A stretch of DNA of 64,000 nucleotides from positions 23,005-87,004 of the forward strand of contig CANIVF010000010.1 of assembly GCA_947470895.1 (NCBI GenBank). Reading direction: 5' to 3'. A model generated the notes under the pieces. That model saw only the letters and a program-made list of their open reading frames with translations. It searched no databases and was not told the origin of the DNA. How positions within the stretch are numbered: position 1 is the first letter of the stretch; each line of letters starts with the position of its first letter. This document shows, one piece after another, positions 8,790 to 19,600 of this stretch. Source of the DNA: Bacteroidota bacterium. GTDB taxonomy: Bacteria > Bacteroidota > Bacteroidia > Cytophagales > Cyclobacteriaceae. A program made the translations under genes and the position numbers.

Positions 8790-9158
8790 CTAGAGACCAA
8801 AAACTAATGATATGATGATCATCACCAGCGCCACCACAATGGCAAATAATTGCGTGGTGTAAGCAACATAAAAATTATTCAGTGCATTCATCAGATTAGA
8901 GATGTCATTGCCTTTTGACTTTACAATATTCTTTAAAAACACGGCTGCGTAAATGGTGGAAAAGCCAATCACAAGAAAAAGGGTACTGGAAAATAATTGA
9001 ATAATATCAATCGGGTTGAATGACTTAGACAAAGCCACCAGGGCAACGAGTACAGATAAATAACCCAATAGGCTCATAACCCGAGATAGTTTCATGATTA
9101 AACTATTTTGTTCGGTCGTGAATTCGTAATTAGAGATAGTTGTTTCCTTGCTGGCCAT
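8790..9158 (-). CDS. Small three-helix membrane protein, unknown function
   Basis: A 122-residue protein with a hydrophilic N-terminus (MASKETTISNYEF) and three strong hydrophobic segments, roughly residues 27-46, 54-76 and 98-121, with a short polar stretch 'KNIVKSKGNDISNLMNAL' between the second and third. No signal peptide, Cys motif or enzyme signature is visible and I do not recognise the family. It has its own terminator downstream and is separated from mlaE by 188 bp, so it is probably monocistronic. Confidence 0.7.
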   Translation of the reverse strand: MASKETTISNYEFTTEQNSLIMKLSRVMSLLGYLSVLVALVALSKSFNPIDIIQLFSSTLFLVIGFSTIYAAVFLKNIVKSKGNDISNLMNALNNFYVAYTTQLFAIVVALVMIIISLVFGL

Positions 9159-9276
9159 AATCTTTTAGTTAACCCCTAAAAGTCTTAAAATCAAAACAAT
9201 TACACCGTAATACTTTTACTACAGCAGCAAAAAATGTTAGTGGTACTTTTATACATCATTTACTAAAATTTTTCTA

Positions 9277-9453
9277 ATGTATTCCATTTTTGGCTTCGAG
9301 ATATCCCTGAATCTTCTCATTTATATTCTCATCGCAAATTCTGTTTTACTTCTTTTAGCCTTTGTAGGATTCACAAATCTCAGAATTCAGATTCGTGAAC
9401 TGAAAGCGATGCTTGGTAAAATGGAGGAGCGTAAAAATGAATTGCGCGGCTGA
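9277..9453 (+). CDS. Small single-pass membrane protein (58 residues)
   Basis: A short open frame from ATG 9277 to TGA 9451-9453. The product has one strong membrane segment (about residues 10-32, 'LLIYILIANSVLLLLAFVGF') followed by a charged, heptad-like helix (IQIRELKAMLGKMEER). The order membrane helix then short coiled coil is typical of real bacterial small membrane proteins, and codon use looks like that of its neighbours. Nothing else is coded in this stretch. Function unknown. Confidence 0.5.
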   Translation: MYSIFGFEISLNLLIYILIANSVLLLLAFVGFTNLRIQIRELKAMLGKMEERKNELRG

Positions 9454-9725
9454 TTACATTTTGTACTAGTCGTACAGGTTGAACACTACTTCTGGAGTAG
9501 TGATACACTGATCCATCGATAGTAATGTGATTGGCACCTTTAAACGAGCACAAAAAATCTTCGGTGTGTATTTATTTGCGATTCATTGATCCTGAAATCA
9601 AACGAAAAGTAAAGTTTAATAATTTTTTGTTGTCAATGAGGTTCTGAAACGAACCAAAATTTAGTGTTAATTTTTAAGACTCCACACTTTTTCGCATTCA
9701 CCGATCGTTACCTCTTTCGGTTTGG

Positions 9726-9971
9726 TCAGTACAAGTGTTTTTTTAGTGCAGCATCGAACGTATCTACCTTAATGAGTTTGGCGAATTCTGCTTCAGTGAA
9801 TATTGTTTTATTTTTTATTTCATAAGGCTTACGATCAATTTGTAAAGTAAAGTATTTGGTATTGCCAGTTTGTGAGCGGAAACCTCTGTTGGATGCTCCA
9901 TCCATTTCAACAATCAGGTTAGATATAATGGCTGGGTTTCCTTCATACGATAGCTGAAGGGCTAAACTCAC
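9726..9971 (-). pseudogene. Orphan C-terminal fragment fused to the TPR pseudogene
   Basis: An 81-codon minus-strand frame that follows the decayed TPR gene without a gap. It ends normally with a stop, but its beginning ('SLALQLSYEGNPAIISNLIV') joins abruptly to the broken TPR reading frame near 9965-9975. It therefore looks like the tail of a different gene left after a deletion. I cannot name the parent family. It might alternatively be a small hypothetical gene using the GTG or ATG near its start. Confidence 0.35.
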
Positions 9972-11056
9972 CTAACGTAAGCCATCTGCATGATCGGCAT
10001 CCATCTTGCTGAAACAATGAATCTTCTTGCTGGTCGTAGTCTTTATGCTCGCGTGAAGCCGCACGAAAATTTTGTCGACCTTCTTCAATGGTAGATAATT
10101 TCAGATTAGCATCCATGATCAGCTTCCGGACATCAATCGATTCTGCTATAGCCAATGCACGATTGGCAGCGTGATAAGCTTGCGGGCAGTCGTTTTATTT
10201 CGGTATAGTGCTGAAAGATTGATCAATACTTCCAAAAGATCGAATTTGTTATCAAACTGTTCATGGAGTTTTTGTGCTTCCAATAGACTTTGCTTAGCTT
10301 CTTGGGTGCGAGCTAGTTTGCTATAGGCTTGTGCGGCATTGCTGAGGGTAGTAGGTAAGAACTGAAGATTATGTTGTTTTCTAAATTCTTCTGTACCCAG
10401 TAGTGTATATGTAAAGTGTACTGTCATAGTACTGCGTGAAGTAATACACCGAACCCAGATTCGTGTGGCAGGCCGCTATACCGATATCATTTTTTAGTTC
10501 TTTAAAGATTCCAAGCGCTTCATGATAAGGTATCACCTTTGTGTATTCCCATGGTGCTTTCAGTACAATACCAATATTGCTGATCACCATCGCAATCTTC
10601 ACGTTATCACCAGCATGTTTGCGTATTTTACGTGCCCGGTAATAATATTCCAATGATCGTTTAGGATCACCCTTTCATCGTAAATGATGCCGGGTTTGTT
10701 TAACGTATTGGCCGTTCTGGCAACATTCCCGATTTTAGTTGCAACTCCAACGCTGGTAACTCGTACGACAAAGCTGCTTTGTCATTGCATTGCGATTTGA
10801 TGGTAATGCCTATGTTGTGCAAGGCCGCGTCCTCCAGGCTATCGATTTTGCGCGCAAGAGCAAGTCCTTCCAATCCGTAGCTGCGTGCGTAGTCCGCATT
10901 GATTGCACGATATTCCCAACACAGGTCAATTAGGATTTTTATTTTAGCCGTTCCTTTCGAAGTCGGCAAAATGGATTGTAGGCTATCGATTTCCTTGGTT
11001 TGAGTACATTAGGCAAGCGTAATGAGTGACCGAAAAATAATAGCAAATGGTCTCAT
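9972..11056 (-). pseudogene. Decayed tetratricopeptide-repeat sensor/regulator gene
   Basis: Minus-strand remnants, when read across frames, give one continuous TPR protein. ATG at 11056 begins a signal peptide (MRPFAIIFRSLITLA), then an in-frame TAA (11009-11011) sits where a residue is expected, then 'EIDSLQSILPTSKGTAKIKI' and TPR units. Frame changes are needed near 10729, 10675, 10420, 10195 and 10000 to keep the homology (for example 'YYYRARKIRKHAGDNVKIAM', 'LEVLINLSALYRNK', 'AIAESIDVRKLIMDANLKLS'). The frame stops just after the 'W(L)TL' segment where relatives usually continue into a membrane helix and a LuxR, LytTR or histidine-kinase output domain; that part is missing. The gene is dead and truncated. 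Confidence 0.8.
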
Positions 11057-11097
11057 AAGGTATTTGATTATAAGCAAATTAGTATTTCTGCTACAAG

Positions 11098-11370
11098 TCA
11101 GCCAAAGTTCAAAAGATAAACTTTAGAACAATTATCAATGTTATCAATACATATTTCTACGTTAGGGGTCGACCATATTGAGTAAAGCTTTTTCATTTGT
11201 CCAATGAACGCGCTTTGGTTCATGTAAGGCATCTTCAATATGGCAAGACCAAGAAGTCTGCTTCTATGTATAACACAGTCTACTACCCGATGTTTTAGTT
11301 TGAATCGATCGCTTACTAACAGTTGGAAGGCATTGTGATAACCAGCCGGTATTTTCTTGCAGCTGAGCAC
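11098..11370 (-). CDS. Doubtful 90-codon open frame
   Basis: An open minus-strand frame between the TPR pseudogene and susC. The predicted product (MLSCKKIPAGYHNAFQLLVS at its start) shows no domain, signal peptide or membrane segment that I recognise. Its location inside a region of gene decay suggests it is a remnant or chance frame; the stretch otherwise has no visible feature. Confidence 0.2.
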   Translation of the reverse strand: MLSCKKIPAGYHNAFQLLVSDRFKLKHRVVDCVIHRSRLLGLAILKMPYMNQSAFIGQMKKLYSIWSTPNVEICIDNIDNCSKVYLLNFG

Positions 11371-11409
11371 TATTCTTCAGTTTTTTTATTTTAGTCATAG
11401 TATGATTTA

Positions 11410-11417
11410 TATATTTG
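11410..11417 (+). promoter_or_regulatory. Candidate Bacteroidota -7 box for susC
   Basis: TATATTTG fits the TAnnTTTG consensus of the major Bacteroidota sigma factor and lies 63 bp before the susC ATG. I see no clear TTG-type -33 box at the expected distance, so this is only a candidate. Confidence 0.35.
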
Positions 11418-11480
11418 CAGATTCAACTAGTAGGAAAGTCAATATTGTAAACCTTAAAGCAATCTTTAAAGCTATTTCTT

Positions 11481-14400
11481 ATGAATTTTATTTACTCAAT
11501 TTTAACCTCGCGAATGCTCAGTAAGCGTGTTGTTCCACTTTATGTGGTACTAAGCATGCTGATGAGTTTTGCCGGTGAAACTACCCACGCAGCTTCAAGA
11601 GCCGATGCTGTAGAAATAACTGTGAAAGGTAATGTGAAAGATGAAACCGGGGCGCCCATTCCTGGTGCCAATGTGTTGATAAAAGGAACCACTAATGGAA
11701 CTGTTACTGACAGCAATGGAAATTATGTGATTGCTGTTCCGTCAAACGAATCTATTCTGATCTTTTCTTTTATAGGCTATGTTACTCAGGAAATTCAGGT
11801 CAATGGATTAACAGCTATAAACGTTAATCTTCTTCAGGATGCAAAACTTCTTGAAGATGTAGTGGTGGTGGGTTATGGAACGCAGGAAAAGAAGGATGTC
11901 ACCGGGGCGATTTCAACGGTGAAAGGTTCCGCTATCGAAAACCTTCCTGTCTCATCAGCTCAGCTTTCATTGCAGGCCGTGCTGCGGGTGTAAACATTAT
12001 TCGTAATGGTGGTGCACCAGGCAACGGAGGTGAAATTCGTATTCGAGGTATTGGAACCATAAACAATGCAAGCCCGCTGATCGTTATTGATGGGGTGCCG
12101 GCAGGAGGTCTATCGGATGTAAATCCTAATGACATTGAGTCAATGGAAATACTAAAGGATGCATCGGCTTCTGCTATTTATGGAACACGTGCCGCAAACG
12201 GAGTTGTAATCGTAACCACCAAGAGAGGTAAACTCGGACAGGGCGTAAGGTTAAATGTAAATGCCTACGGTGGTGTTTCTAACCGCATCAAGTCCATTGA
12301 TGTATTGGATGCAAAAAATTTAGCAATGCTAAAAGCGGAGCGTTACACAAACGATGGACTGGCCGTTGATCCCATCTGGTTAAATCCTCAATATCAAACA
12401 CAGAAAACGGATTGGCAAAAGGAAGTTTTGGGACAAGGGTCAACAAAGAATCTTGATTTATCAATTAGTGGAGGAGGTGAAAAATCTACCTTCTCTATTT
12501 CAGGCGGCAAGTATGATGAACAAGGTTTGATCCGGAACTCATTCTTTAAGCGATATAGCATGCGCATAAATTCGGATCATCAAATCAACAAGAAAATTAA
12601 AATTGGTCAAAGTTTACAAATCACCAGTCAATCCGGAACAACGCCAAATACAACCTCTTCACAAGATGGATTGATTTGGAGTGCTATCCGCTTTCATCCT
12701 GGTTTACCTGTAAAAAATAGTGATGGAACATACAGCACTAACCAGATTAGCTCTCAATTTGGTGATATTAACAATCCAATATTTACGATCGATACTCAAG
12801 ACAGACAATCGACTCGCACCCGAATCCTGGGCAGCGTAAATGGTGATTGGGAGATATTGCCAGGATTGCACGCTAAGGCTAATGTTGCCGTAGATGCCAA
12901 TTTTGCCGATTCTCATGAGTTTAATATTCAGGTACTTGATCAAATACGCACATCAACACAAAACTCCCGATCCGTTAGCTCTTCTAAAGCACATTCATTG
13001 TTGCAGGAGTATTTTTTATCGTATAACAAAAAATTTGGCAATCATGATATAGGAGTAGTCGCTGGTTATTCTCAGCAGACTTTTGATTATACAGACATGG
13101 GTGCAACAAAAAGGAATCTGGATAGTGAAGACCCCGCACAACGCTATCTAAATGCCAATGGAGGAACCATTACTAACGCCTTTGAAGGCCGTAGCTATGA
13201 TGCCTTTCAATCCTATTTTGGAAGAGGTACTTACAGTTTAAATAATAAGTACATGGCTACAGTTACTTTCAGATCTGATGCATCTTCAAGATTTGGTCCT
13301 AATAACCGCTGGGGATATTTTCCGGCATTTTCGTTGGGCTGGAGAGTTTCTGAAGAACCCTTCTTTCAAACTTTAACGAAGGCGATTTCAAGTCTTAAAA
13401 TTACTGGTGGTTATGGTGAATTAGGAAACTCCAATATTCCGTCACTTCAATATCTGTCGCTAATGGGTGGTGGAGCCCGCTATTCATTTACTGGAAATCC
13501 AGTCAACGGGGTATCGCAAACCTTGATTGGTAATTCCAACATTGCGTGGGAGAGAGCTGTAATGACCAATATAGGACTAGAAGCTGGTCTGCTTCAAAAC
13601 CAGATTCTGATTACGATGGCCTACTTTAATAAACAGACCAGAGATATGTTACTCTCACCTCCATCGCTTGGCTCACTAGGTAATGCCGCGGTGCCTTTTC
13701 AAAATGTAGGGCAATTGGAAAACAAGGGATTTGAACTTGAACTGAGTTATCGCAAAACAATGGGAGATTTTTCTTATTCATTGGGCGGCAATGCAACCTA
13801 TATTGCCAACAAGGTAACTGAACTGTATAATGGTACCTTTTTAGGTTCCCAATTTTATGGTCGAAGCAGTTCTGAAATCTCACGCACTTATGTTGGCCAA
13901 TCAGTGGCTTCATTTTACGGCTGGAAAACAAACGGGTTATATCAAACACAAGCTGATATTGATGGAGACGCAAATATCACTGATGATCCACGTAATCTAA
14001 ATGGTCAGATTAAACCAGGCGATGTTAAGTTCCTAGATTTAAACGGAGATCATATTATTGATGATAAAGACAGAACGATCATTGGCAATCCTACACCTAA
14101 AATAACCTATGGTTTCAATGCCACGGCAACCTATAAGAATTTCGACCTGGCCATGTTTTTTTTAGGTGCAGCCAAGGTGGATATTTATAATGCTGACCGT
14201 ATGCAGGGACTGGATCCCACTTACCCTTTTAACATGTATGCTGAAGTGCTCAACCGGTGGAATGGAGCTGGAACCAGTAATTCAATTCCAAGAATGACCA
14301 CTGCCAGGGACAATTTAAATCACAGAACATCTGATCTGTTTGTAGAATCCGGAGCATTTTTCCGTTTGAAAAATTTAACTCTTGGCTATTCATTATCTCA

Positions 14401-14593
14401 AAATGTTATAAAATCTCTGCATATCTCCAGAGCACGTTTTTATCTAACAGGCCAGAATATTTTTGTAATCACCAAGTATAAGGGTATGGATCCTGAACTT
14501 GGAATTGTGGATGGTAACAGACAAATCAATGTTGATTATGCTCAATATCCTCAATCACGCACCTGGACTGTTGGTGCTCAACTATCATTTTAA
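11481..14593 (+). pseudogene. susC: SusC/RagA-type TonB-dependent outer-membrane transporter, frameshifted
   Basis: Together the two frames encode a protein of about 1036 residues, the usual SusC size: signal peptide (to about residue 38), carboxypeptidase-regulatory-like beta domain ('VKGNVKDETGAPIPGANVLI'), TonB-box-like 'VVVVGYGTQEKKDVTGAIS', plug domain ('SPLIVIDGVPAGGLSDVNP', 'MEILKDASASAIYGTRAANG') and a 22-strand-type barrel ending in Phe. At 11974-11976 the frame breaks: TTG CAG GCC leads to a stop at 11991-11993, whereas one extra G would give the conserved 'LQGRAAGVNIIRNGG'. Everything after is intact in the other frame. This is either a recent single-base loss or a sequencing error. 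The partner SusD follows 20 bp later. The pair would import an oligomeric nutrient, whose identity is not shown by neighbours. Confidence 0.88.
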
Positions 14594-14613
14594 TAACGTA
14601 AAGGATGACAACT

Positions 14614-16068
14614 ATGAAACGAATAATCAAAATCACAGGATCATTTCTAGCTATCATGATGATCTTTTCACAATGCAGTGATGATCTGCTGGAAACTACC
14701 TCGTATGCACAAGTTACAAGTCAGGGGTTTTGGCGAAACGGTGATGACGTGGTTTCGGCAGTTAATGCCATCTATGAGCCACTGTTACAAGAAAATTATT
14801 TTGGCCATTACGAGCGGACGTGGGATATTCAATCTGATGATATGTGGCGCGCTGGCGACCATGGAGAAGATCAGTCCATTGAATTTTTCACCTACGATGC
14901 TAGTAATCCTAAATTAATTGATACCTGGAAATGGCGTTATGAAATGATCTCACGCGCCAATGCGGTATTGATTAATGCGCCAAACGTGAACATGGACGTG
15001 GCTATAAAAGATAGAAGCTTGGGTGAAGCGTACTTTCTGCGGGGGTTCAGCTATTGGAGACACTACCTTATCCATGGTGAAGTTCCGATTTTTGTGGAAG
15101 AGGATATACGTGCTGGTAAGCTCAATAAACCGAAGGCACCAAAGGCGGAAGTAGAAGCGCAAATTGAATCTGATTTTCTTAAAGCGTTAGATCTTCTTCC
15201 TGCATCATATCAATCCGACCCGGATAATCTGGGTCGCGCATCAAAAGGTACAGTCTATGGATTTCTGACCAAGTTCTATGTGACAACAGGGCAATTGCAA
15301 AAAGGAATTGATGCCGGTAAGCACATCACCGAAAACGCATTGTATGCTTTGGCTCCCAGCTTTAATGATAATTTTTTGATTGCTACTGAAAATAATTCAG
15401 AAATTCTTTTCTCTATGCAGTATTTGCGGAATTGGACAATGGATAACACGCCTGAAATATATACTACTCCACGCCCTTGGGGTGGATGGGATTTTCGTGA
15501 ACCGATTCAGGATTTAGTAGATGAATTTGAACCTGGTGATCCACGCCTTGGGTATACCGTGTTTAAAGTTGGAGATATGGTAGATCTTGGTGGAGATGCC
15601 GGACTAACGGAATACACAGCTGATCTTTCAACATCAGGGTATCATTTCAGGAAATTCTCTTCGTGGACGGATGGTGGATTGAATTCTGATCAAAACGCAC
15701 CTATATTACGCTCATCAGACGTTTACCTACTTGTTGCCGAAGCTAAAGTACGGTTAAGCCAGAATGGCGATGTTGAACTAAATGCTGTTCGTAATAGAAA
15801 TGGACTCGCAGCCATCTCTGGTGCTACCATGGAAGAAATCATTCACGAAAGAAGGGTAGAACTTGCTGGTGAGAACGAACGTCAACAAGACCTTCTACGA
15901 TGGGATAAGGCAGGTATCATTGATATTGTGAACTTGTATAATAAGAGTCGCGGACCTCTTAAACCTGCCAGAACATTCAATCGTCCTAAACATTACTACT
16001 TCCCAATTCCTCAACGTGAAATAGATCTCAGTAATGGCGTTCTGGAACAGAACACATATTACAAGTAA
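14614..16068 (+). CDS. susD: SusD/RagB family nutrient-binding outer-membrane lipoprotein
   Basis: The surface lid that captures ligand for the SusC transporter. A lipoprotein signal peptide (MKRIIKITGSFLAIMMIFSQ-C) is followed by the SusD hallmarks: 'DLLETTSYAQVTSQGFWRNG', an N-terminal TPR-like helical region ('RANAVLINAPN', 'GEAYFLRGFSYWRHYLIHGE', 'KGTVYGFLTKFYVTTGQ') and the C-terminal 'EIIHERRVELAGENERQQDL' and 'YYFPIPQREIDLSNG' blocks. ATG 14614 is preferred over ATG 14605 because AAAGG at 14600-14604 is well spaced for 14614 and the lipobox distance then is normal. The gene is intact although susC is frameshifted. Confidence 0.95.
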   Translation: MKRIIKITGSFLAIMMIFSQCSDDLLETTSYAQVTSQGFWRNGDDVVSAVNAIYEPLLQENYFGHYERTWDIQSDDMWRAGDHGEDQSIEFFTYDASNPKLIDTWKWRYEMISRANAVLINAPNVNMDVAIKDRSLGEAYFLRGFSYWRHYLIHGEVPIFVEEDIRAGKLNKPKAPKAEVEAQIESDFLKALDLLPASYQSDPDNLGRASKGTVYGFLTKFYVTTGQLQKGIDAGKHITENALYALAPSFNDNFLIATENNSEILFSMQYLRNWTMDNTPEIYTTPRPWGGWDFREPIQDLVDEFEPGDPRLGYTVFKVGDMVDLGGDAGLTEYTADLSTSGYHFRKFSSWTDGGLNSDQNAPILRSSDVYLLVAEAKVRLSQNGDVELNAVRNRNGLAAISGATMEEIIHERRVELAGENERQQDLLRWDKAGIIDIVNLYNKSRGPLKPARTFNRPKHYYFPIPQREIDLSNGVLEQNTYYK

Positions 16069-16092
16069 TTAACAGAGTTAATAAGTGCATTT

Positions 16093-16130
16093 CGAGTCGT
16101 GAACCACCATTCACGACTCGATTTTTTTTT
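16093..16130 (+). terminator. Strong intrinsic terminator after susD
   Basis: A perfect 11-bp stem (CGAGTCGTGAA with TTCACGACTCG), loop CCACCA, then a run of nine T. It closes the susCD transcript. Confidence 0.92.
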
Positions 16131-16198
16131 CAATGCATTAAATGAGCAAACAGACCATTAACTTTAAGAGAAAATGTTCCTTTATTTTAAACCGCACA

Positions 16199-16609
16199 AT
16201 GAAAGCAAAACTTGTTCTTATCGTACTTGCCTTTCTGTTATTTCAATGCAGTAGTCGAACGAATAGTGAATTGCTCGTAGGTGATTGGCAGGTGGATTCG
16301 ATTTCCACCTATTATAACGGATTTACTTTTATGCGTAAAGATGTTGCAGATCAACCACTGCTAGGCTACCAACCCGATGGAAAGCTAATGATGACGAAGA
16401 GTAATGAATCTCGCTTCTTCACTTACGAATTGTCAACACTGGATACCTTAATTCATCGCAATAAAGAGGATAGAATTCTGGATAAGTTTATTTTACTAAA
16501 ACTGGATGAGCATCAATTGATATTACGCAAAGAAACTCCGCCACTTTTCAAAGGCAATAATCAGGTGAGATATGAAGTTCGCTATTTATCAAAGCAGAAA
16601 AGTAAATAA
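16199..16609 (+). CDS. Small lipoprotein, lipocalin-like candidate
   Basis: A lipoprotein of about 136 residues when started at ATG 16199; the frame is open from an ATG at 16142, but only the inner start gives a proper signal peptide (MKAKLVLIVLAFLLFQ-C). The mature part is beta-rich with 'LLVGDWQVDSISTYYNG' and a run of alternating strands, reminiscent of the small lipocalin-like domains common in Bacteroidota lipoproteins that begin with 'L.G.W...S'. No catalytic residues are seen. It follows the susD terminator and faces the FG-GAP gene convergently. Confidence 0.65.
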   Translation: MKAKLVLIVLAFLLFQCSSRTNSELLVGDWQVDSISTYYNGFTFMRKDVADQPLLGYQPDGKLMMTKSNESRFFTYELSTLDTLIHRNKEDRILDKFILLKLDEHQLILRKETPPLFKGNNQVRYEVRYLSKQKSK

Positions 16610-16647
16610 CGGTCATTGAGGAAGGGTAGTCATTCTTACTCTTTTAT

Positions 16648-19600
16648 TCAGAAAGTAATAGTGCGAGCATTGCCTTGTCTTTTATAGATGGTCACCTGCT
16701 TCACATCTTTTGAAATTTTTAGTCTTCGGGTAGATTGAGATTGATAACCACTCCCAAAATAAAATTCATGTTTTGAGTTTTTACCATTGGTGTAGGTGAT
16801 AATAGCCATTACATCCTGATGACTTATAGGAAGAAACTGAAATGTTGTCTTGGCATTTTCAAATACTTTTATTGAGTCATTATTCTGTGTAGCGATTATT
16901 AACTCGCGTCCTTTTACATCGATCAACTCAGCTAACCCCTTGGCATCTCCGTCAATTAAAATACCACTTTGTTGTGTGGATATCGGTTTAAATTCACCAG
17001 TCCCATCTCCCTGAAGCAATAGTCCTTTCAAAGCATCATAGCGACCGGTTAAAACCTCGGTAGCATACGAGTTTCCACACAGCATGATGTCGGTATGCCC
17101 ATCGCCATTGTAATCGTCCGTGATTATTCCAAACACAGGCCCGAATTGTGCTTCTGTTGGAAGCGAAGATAGCTGCCATTCTTCTTGCATTCTATTTTCC
17201 AGATAACTGGTTTGGAAAGTCTGGATCTGAAAAATGGTGGGATGAGTATTTGTTTCTGCGATCAGAGTTTCTATTGTTGCTTCAGAGTATGATTTATAAC
17301 TCGGATATTTTTTTTTGAACTGGGTAATTTGTTGCAGTAAATCATCGCGCGAATGTGCCGGTCTATTTATCCCTTGTATGTAGTAAGCCATGATTGGGTC
17401 TTGAGTTCCATCATGATTATAGTCATCTAGATAAAGGCTAACGGGTTGCCGGGCAGAGGTTTTATATTTCGTATTGAGGCCAAGGTTGCCCAGAATGTAA
17501 TCGGTGTCTCCGTCTTTATCAAAATCTGCTCCTTCAATACTATTCCACCAGCCGCTTGAATTAGCTATGGCAAAGGGTTTAGCAAATTTACCGTGCTCAT
17601 TTTTAAAAATGGTTACGGGCATCCATTCCCCAACCACAATCAAATCTTCGTAATTGTCATTATTAGTATCTGTCCATAATGCAGCAGTTACTAAACCAAT
17701 ATGGCGCAAACCAGGGGCAACCTGATCGGTTACGTCATAGAATTTTCCATTTCTATTTTCCAGCAGATAACTCTCTCCGGGTTGTGGATAATGTTGAGGC
17801 ACCAGCCTGCTTCCTATAAACAGATCCAGGTCACCATCGTGATCATAATCGGCAGCGATCACGCATGAACCACTCGAACTAAAACGAGGAAGTGCTAAGG
17901 CATCGTAAGTGAAATTTCCGTTCCCATCGTTCAAGTAAAGTCTGTCTTGATAATAGACAGAGCCGGCTGAAAATTCATTTCCACCACTTACAACATATAA
18001 GTCCTGATCCTGATCTCCATCGGCATCAAAAAGCAACACACCCATATCTTCTTCATATTTTGTCTTATTCATTAATTGCTTGGATGTAAATTTCCCATCC
18101 TTATGTTGAATAAAGAATTGTCCGGATTGGTTGTAAGCACCACCTACAAAAAAATCTTCAAGTCCATCGTTATTCACATCAGCAACAGCTATGCCCGGGC
18201 CATTCTCTGAATATTTGTGAGGTAGCAAGGGCAGAATTTTAAAATCAGCATATTCAGTTTCCTGGTGGCGGTAAAAAATGTTTCGGTCTTTATTTACCTG
18301 AACAAAAAGAGGATCGGGATTCTTATTACGATTTATTGAATTTGAAGTGCCAGGTTCAGCATCATAGTACGAAATATAAATAGTTTGATTGGCCTTTACA
18401 TTCTTCAGTACTTGTTGTTTATCATCCGGCCAGCGAATCAGGATTGAATCCACCTTATTTTTTTTCCCTAACCCAAAATGAAGCCCTTCTTCTATGGTGG
18501 ATTGATAGCCGCGATAGGGTGAATTTTCCTGATACTGCACAGTATCAGAGGCGGTGTATAGCAAAACTTTAGTTCCATAACCCTGTCGGTTTGAAGCGGA
18601 ACCGTTGAGCATGATTTTCAGAAAAGTATTCTTGAGAATTTCGTTGCTATGATTTTCAAAAACGAATGCAGGTGAGTTGATGTTGTTAGTGACATAATCC
18701 AGATCACCATCATTATCCAGATCGCTGTAGGCTGCTCCTGTCGAATAGGCAGGTTTTGTAAAACCCCAATAGGCCGATTGATCGGAAAATGTGTAATCAC
18801 CATTATTCCGTAACGCAAAAATGGGAAGGTACGCACCTTCAATAGATTGAATTGATTTCAAAAGTTTCTTCTTCACTGATTCATTATACCCTTGCTGTAA
18901 AAACTCCTGCATTTTGAAGTTTGCAAAATCCCGGTTGGTAATATCCCGTGCATAACCATTCGTGATCAGTAAATCTTTCCATCCGTCATTGTCGATATCT
19001 GCAAATAATGGGCTCCAGCTCCAGTCGGTTGCTTCAATGCCGGCCAGCTGTCCTATCTCGCTAAACTGGGGTTGTCCTGATATACTTTCCCCAACGTTAA
19101 GTTGAAGTGTGTTGCGCATGAATTGCGGTGTGTATCCATACTGCAACTCAGACTGGTAACGATCATAGTTGATAGATCCGAACATCATCTTCTGTCGTTT
19201 GTTGTCTGGCGGCAGCATGTCTACCGCTATTATATCCAGCAATCCGTCATTGTTGAAATCGGAAACATCATTGCCCATGGCCGAGTAGCTGGTGTGTTTG
19301 AAATACTCTGACATACGATTCGTGAATGTGCCGTCATGATTATTGATGTACAACAAATCATTTGATAGATAATCATTAGTGACATAAACATCAGGCCAGC
19401 TGTCACGATTGATGTCGCAGATGGAAATCCCTAAACCATATCCCTCAATGGTAATGCCGGCTTCAACGGAAATGTTAGTGAATGTTTTATTACCATTATT
19501 CCTATACAAGCGATCGGTGTTTATCATTTCGCCTTTCATTTGTTTGGGCCTTATCACATTAGGGCCTGTTTGATTTGTTGTATTGGTGAGTATATAAACA

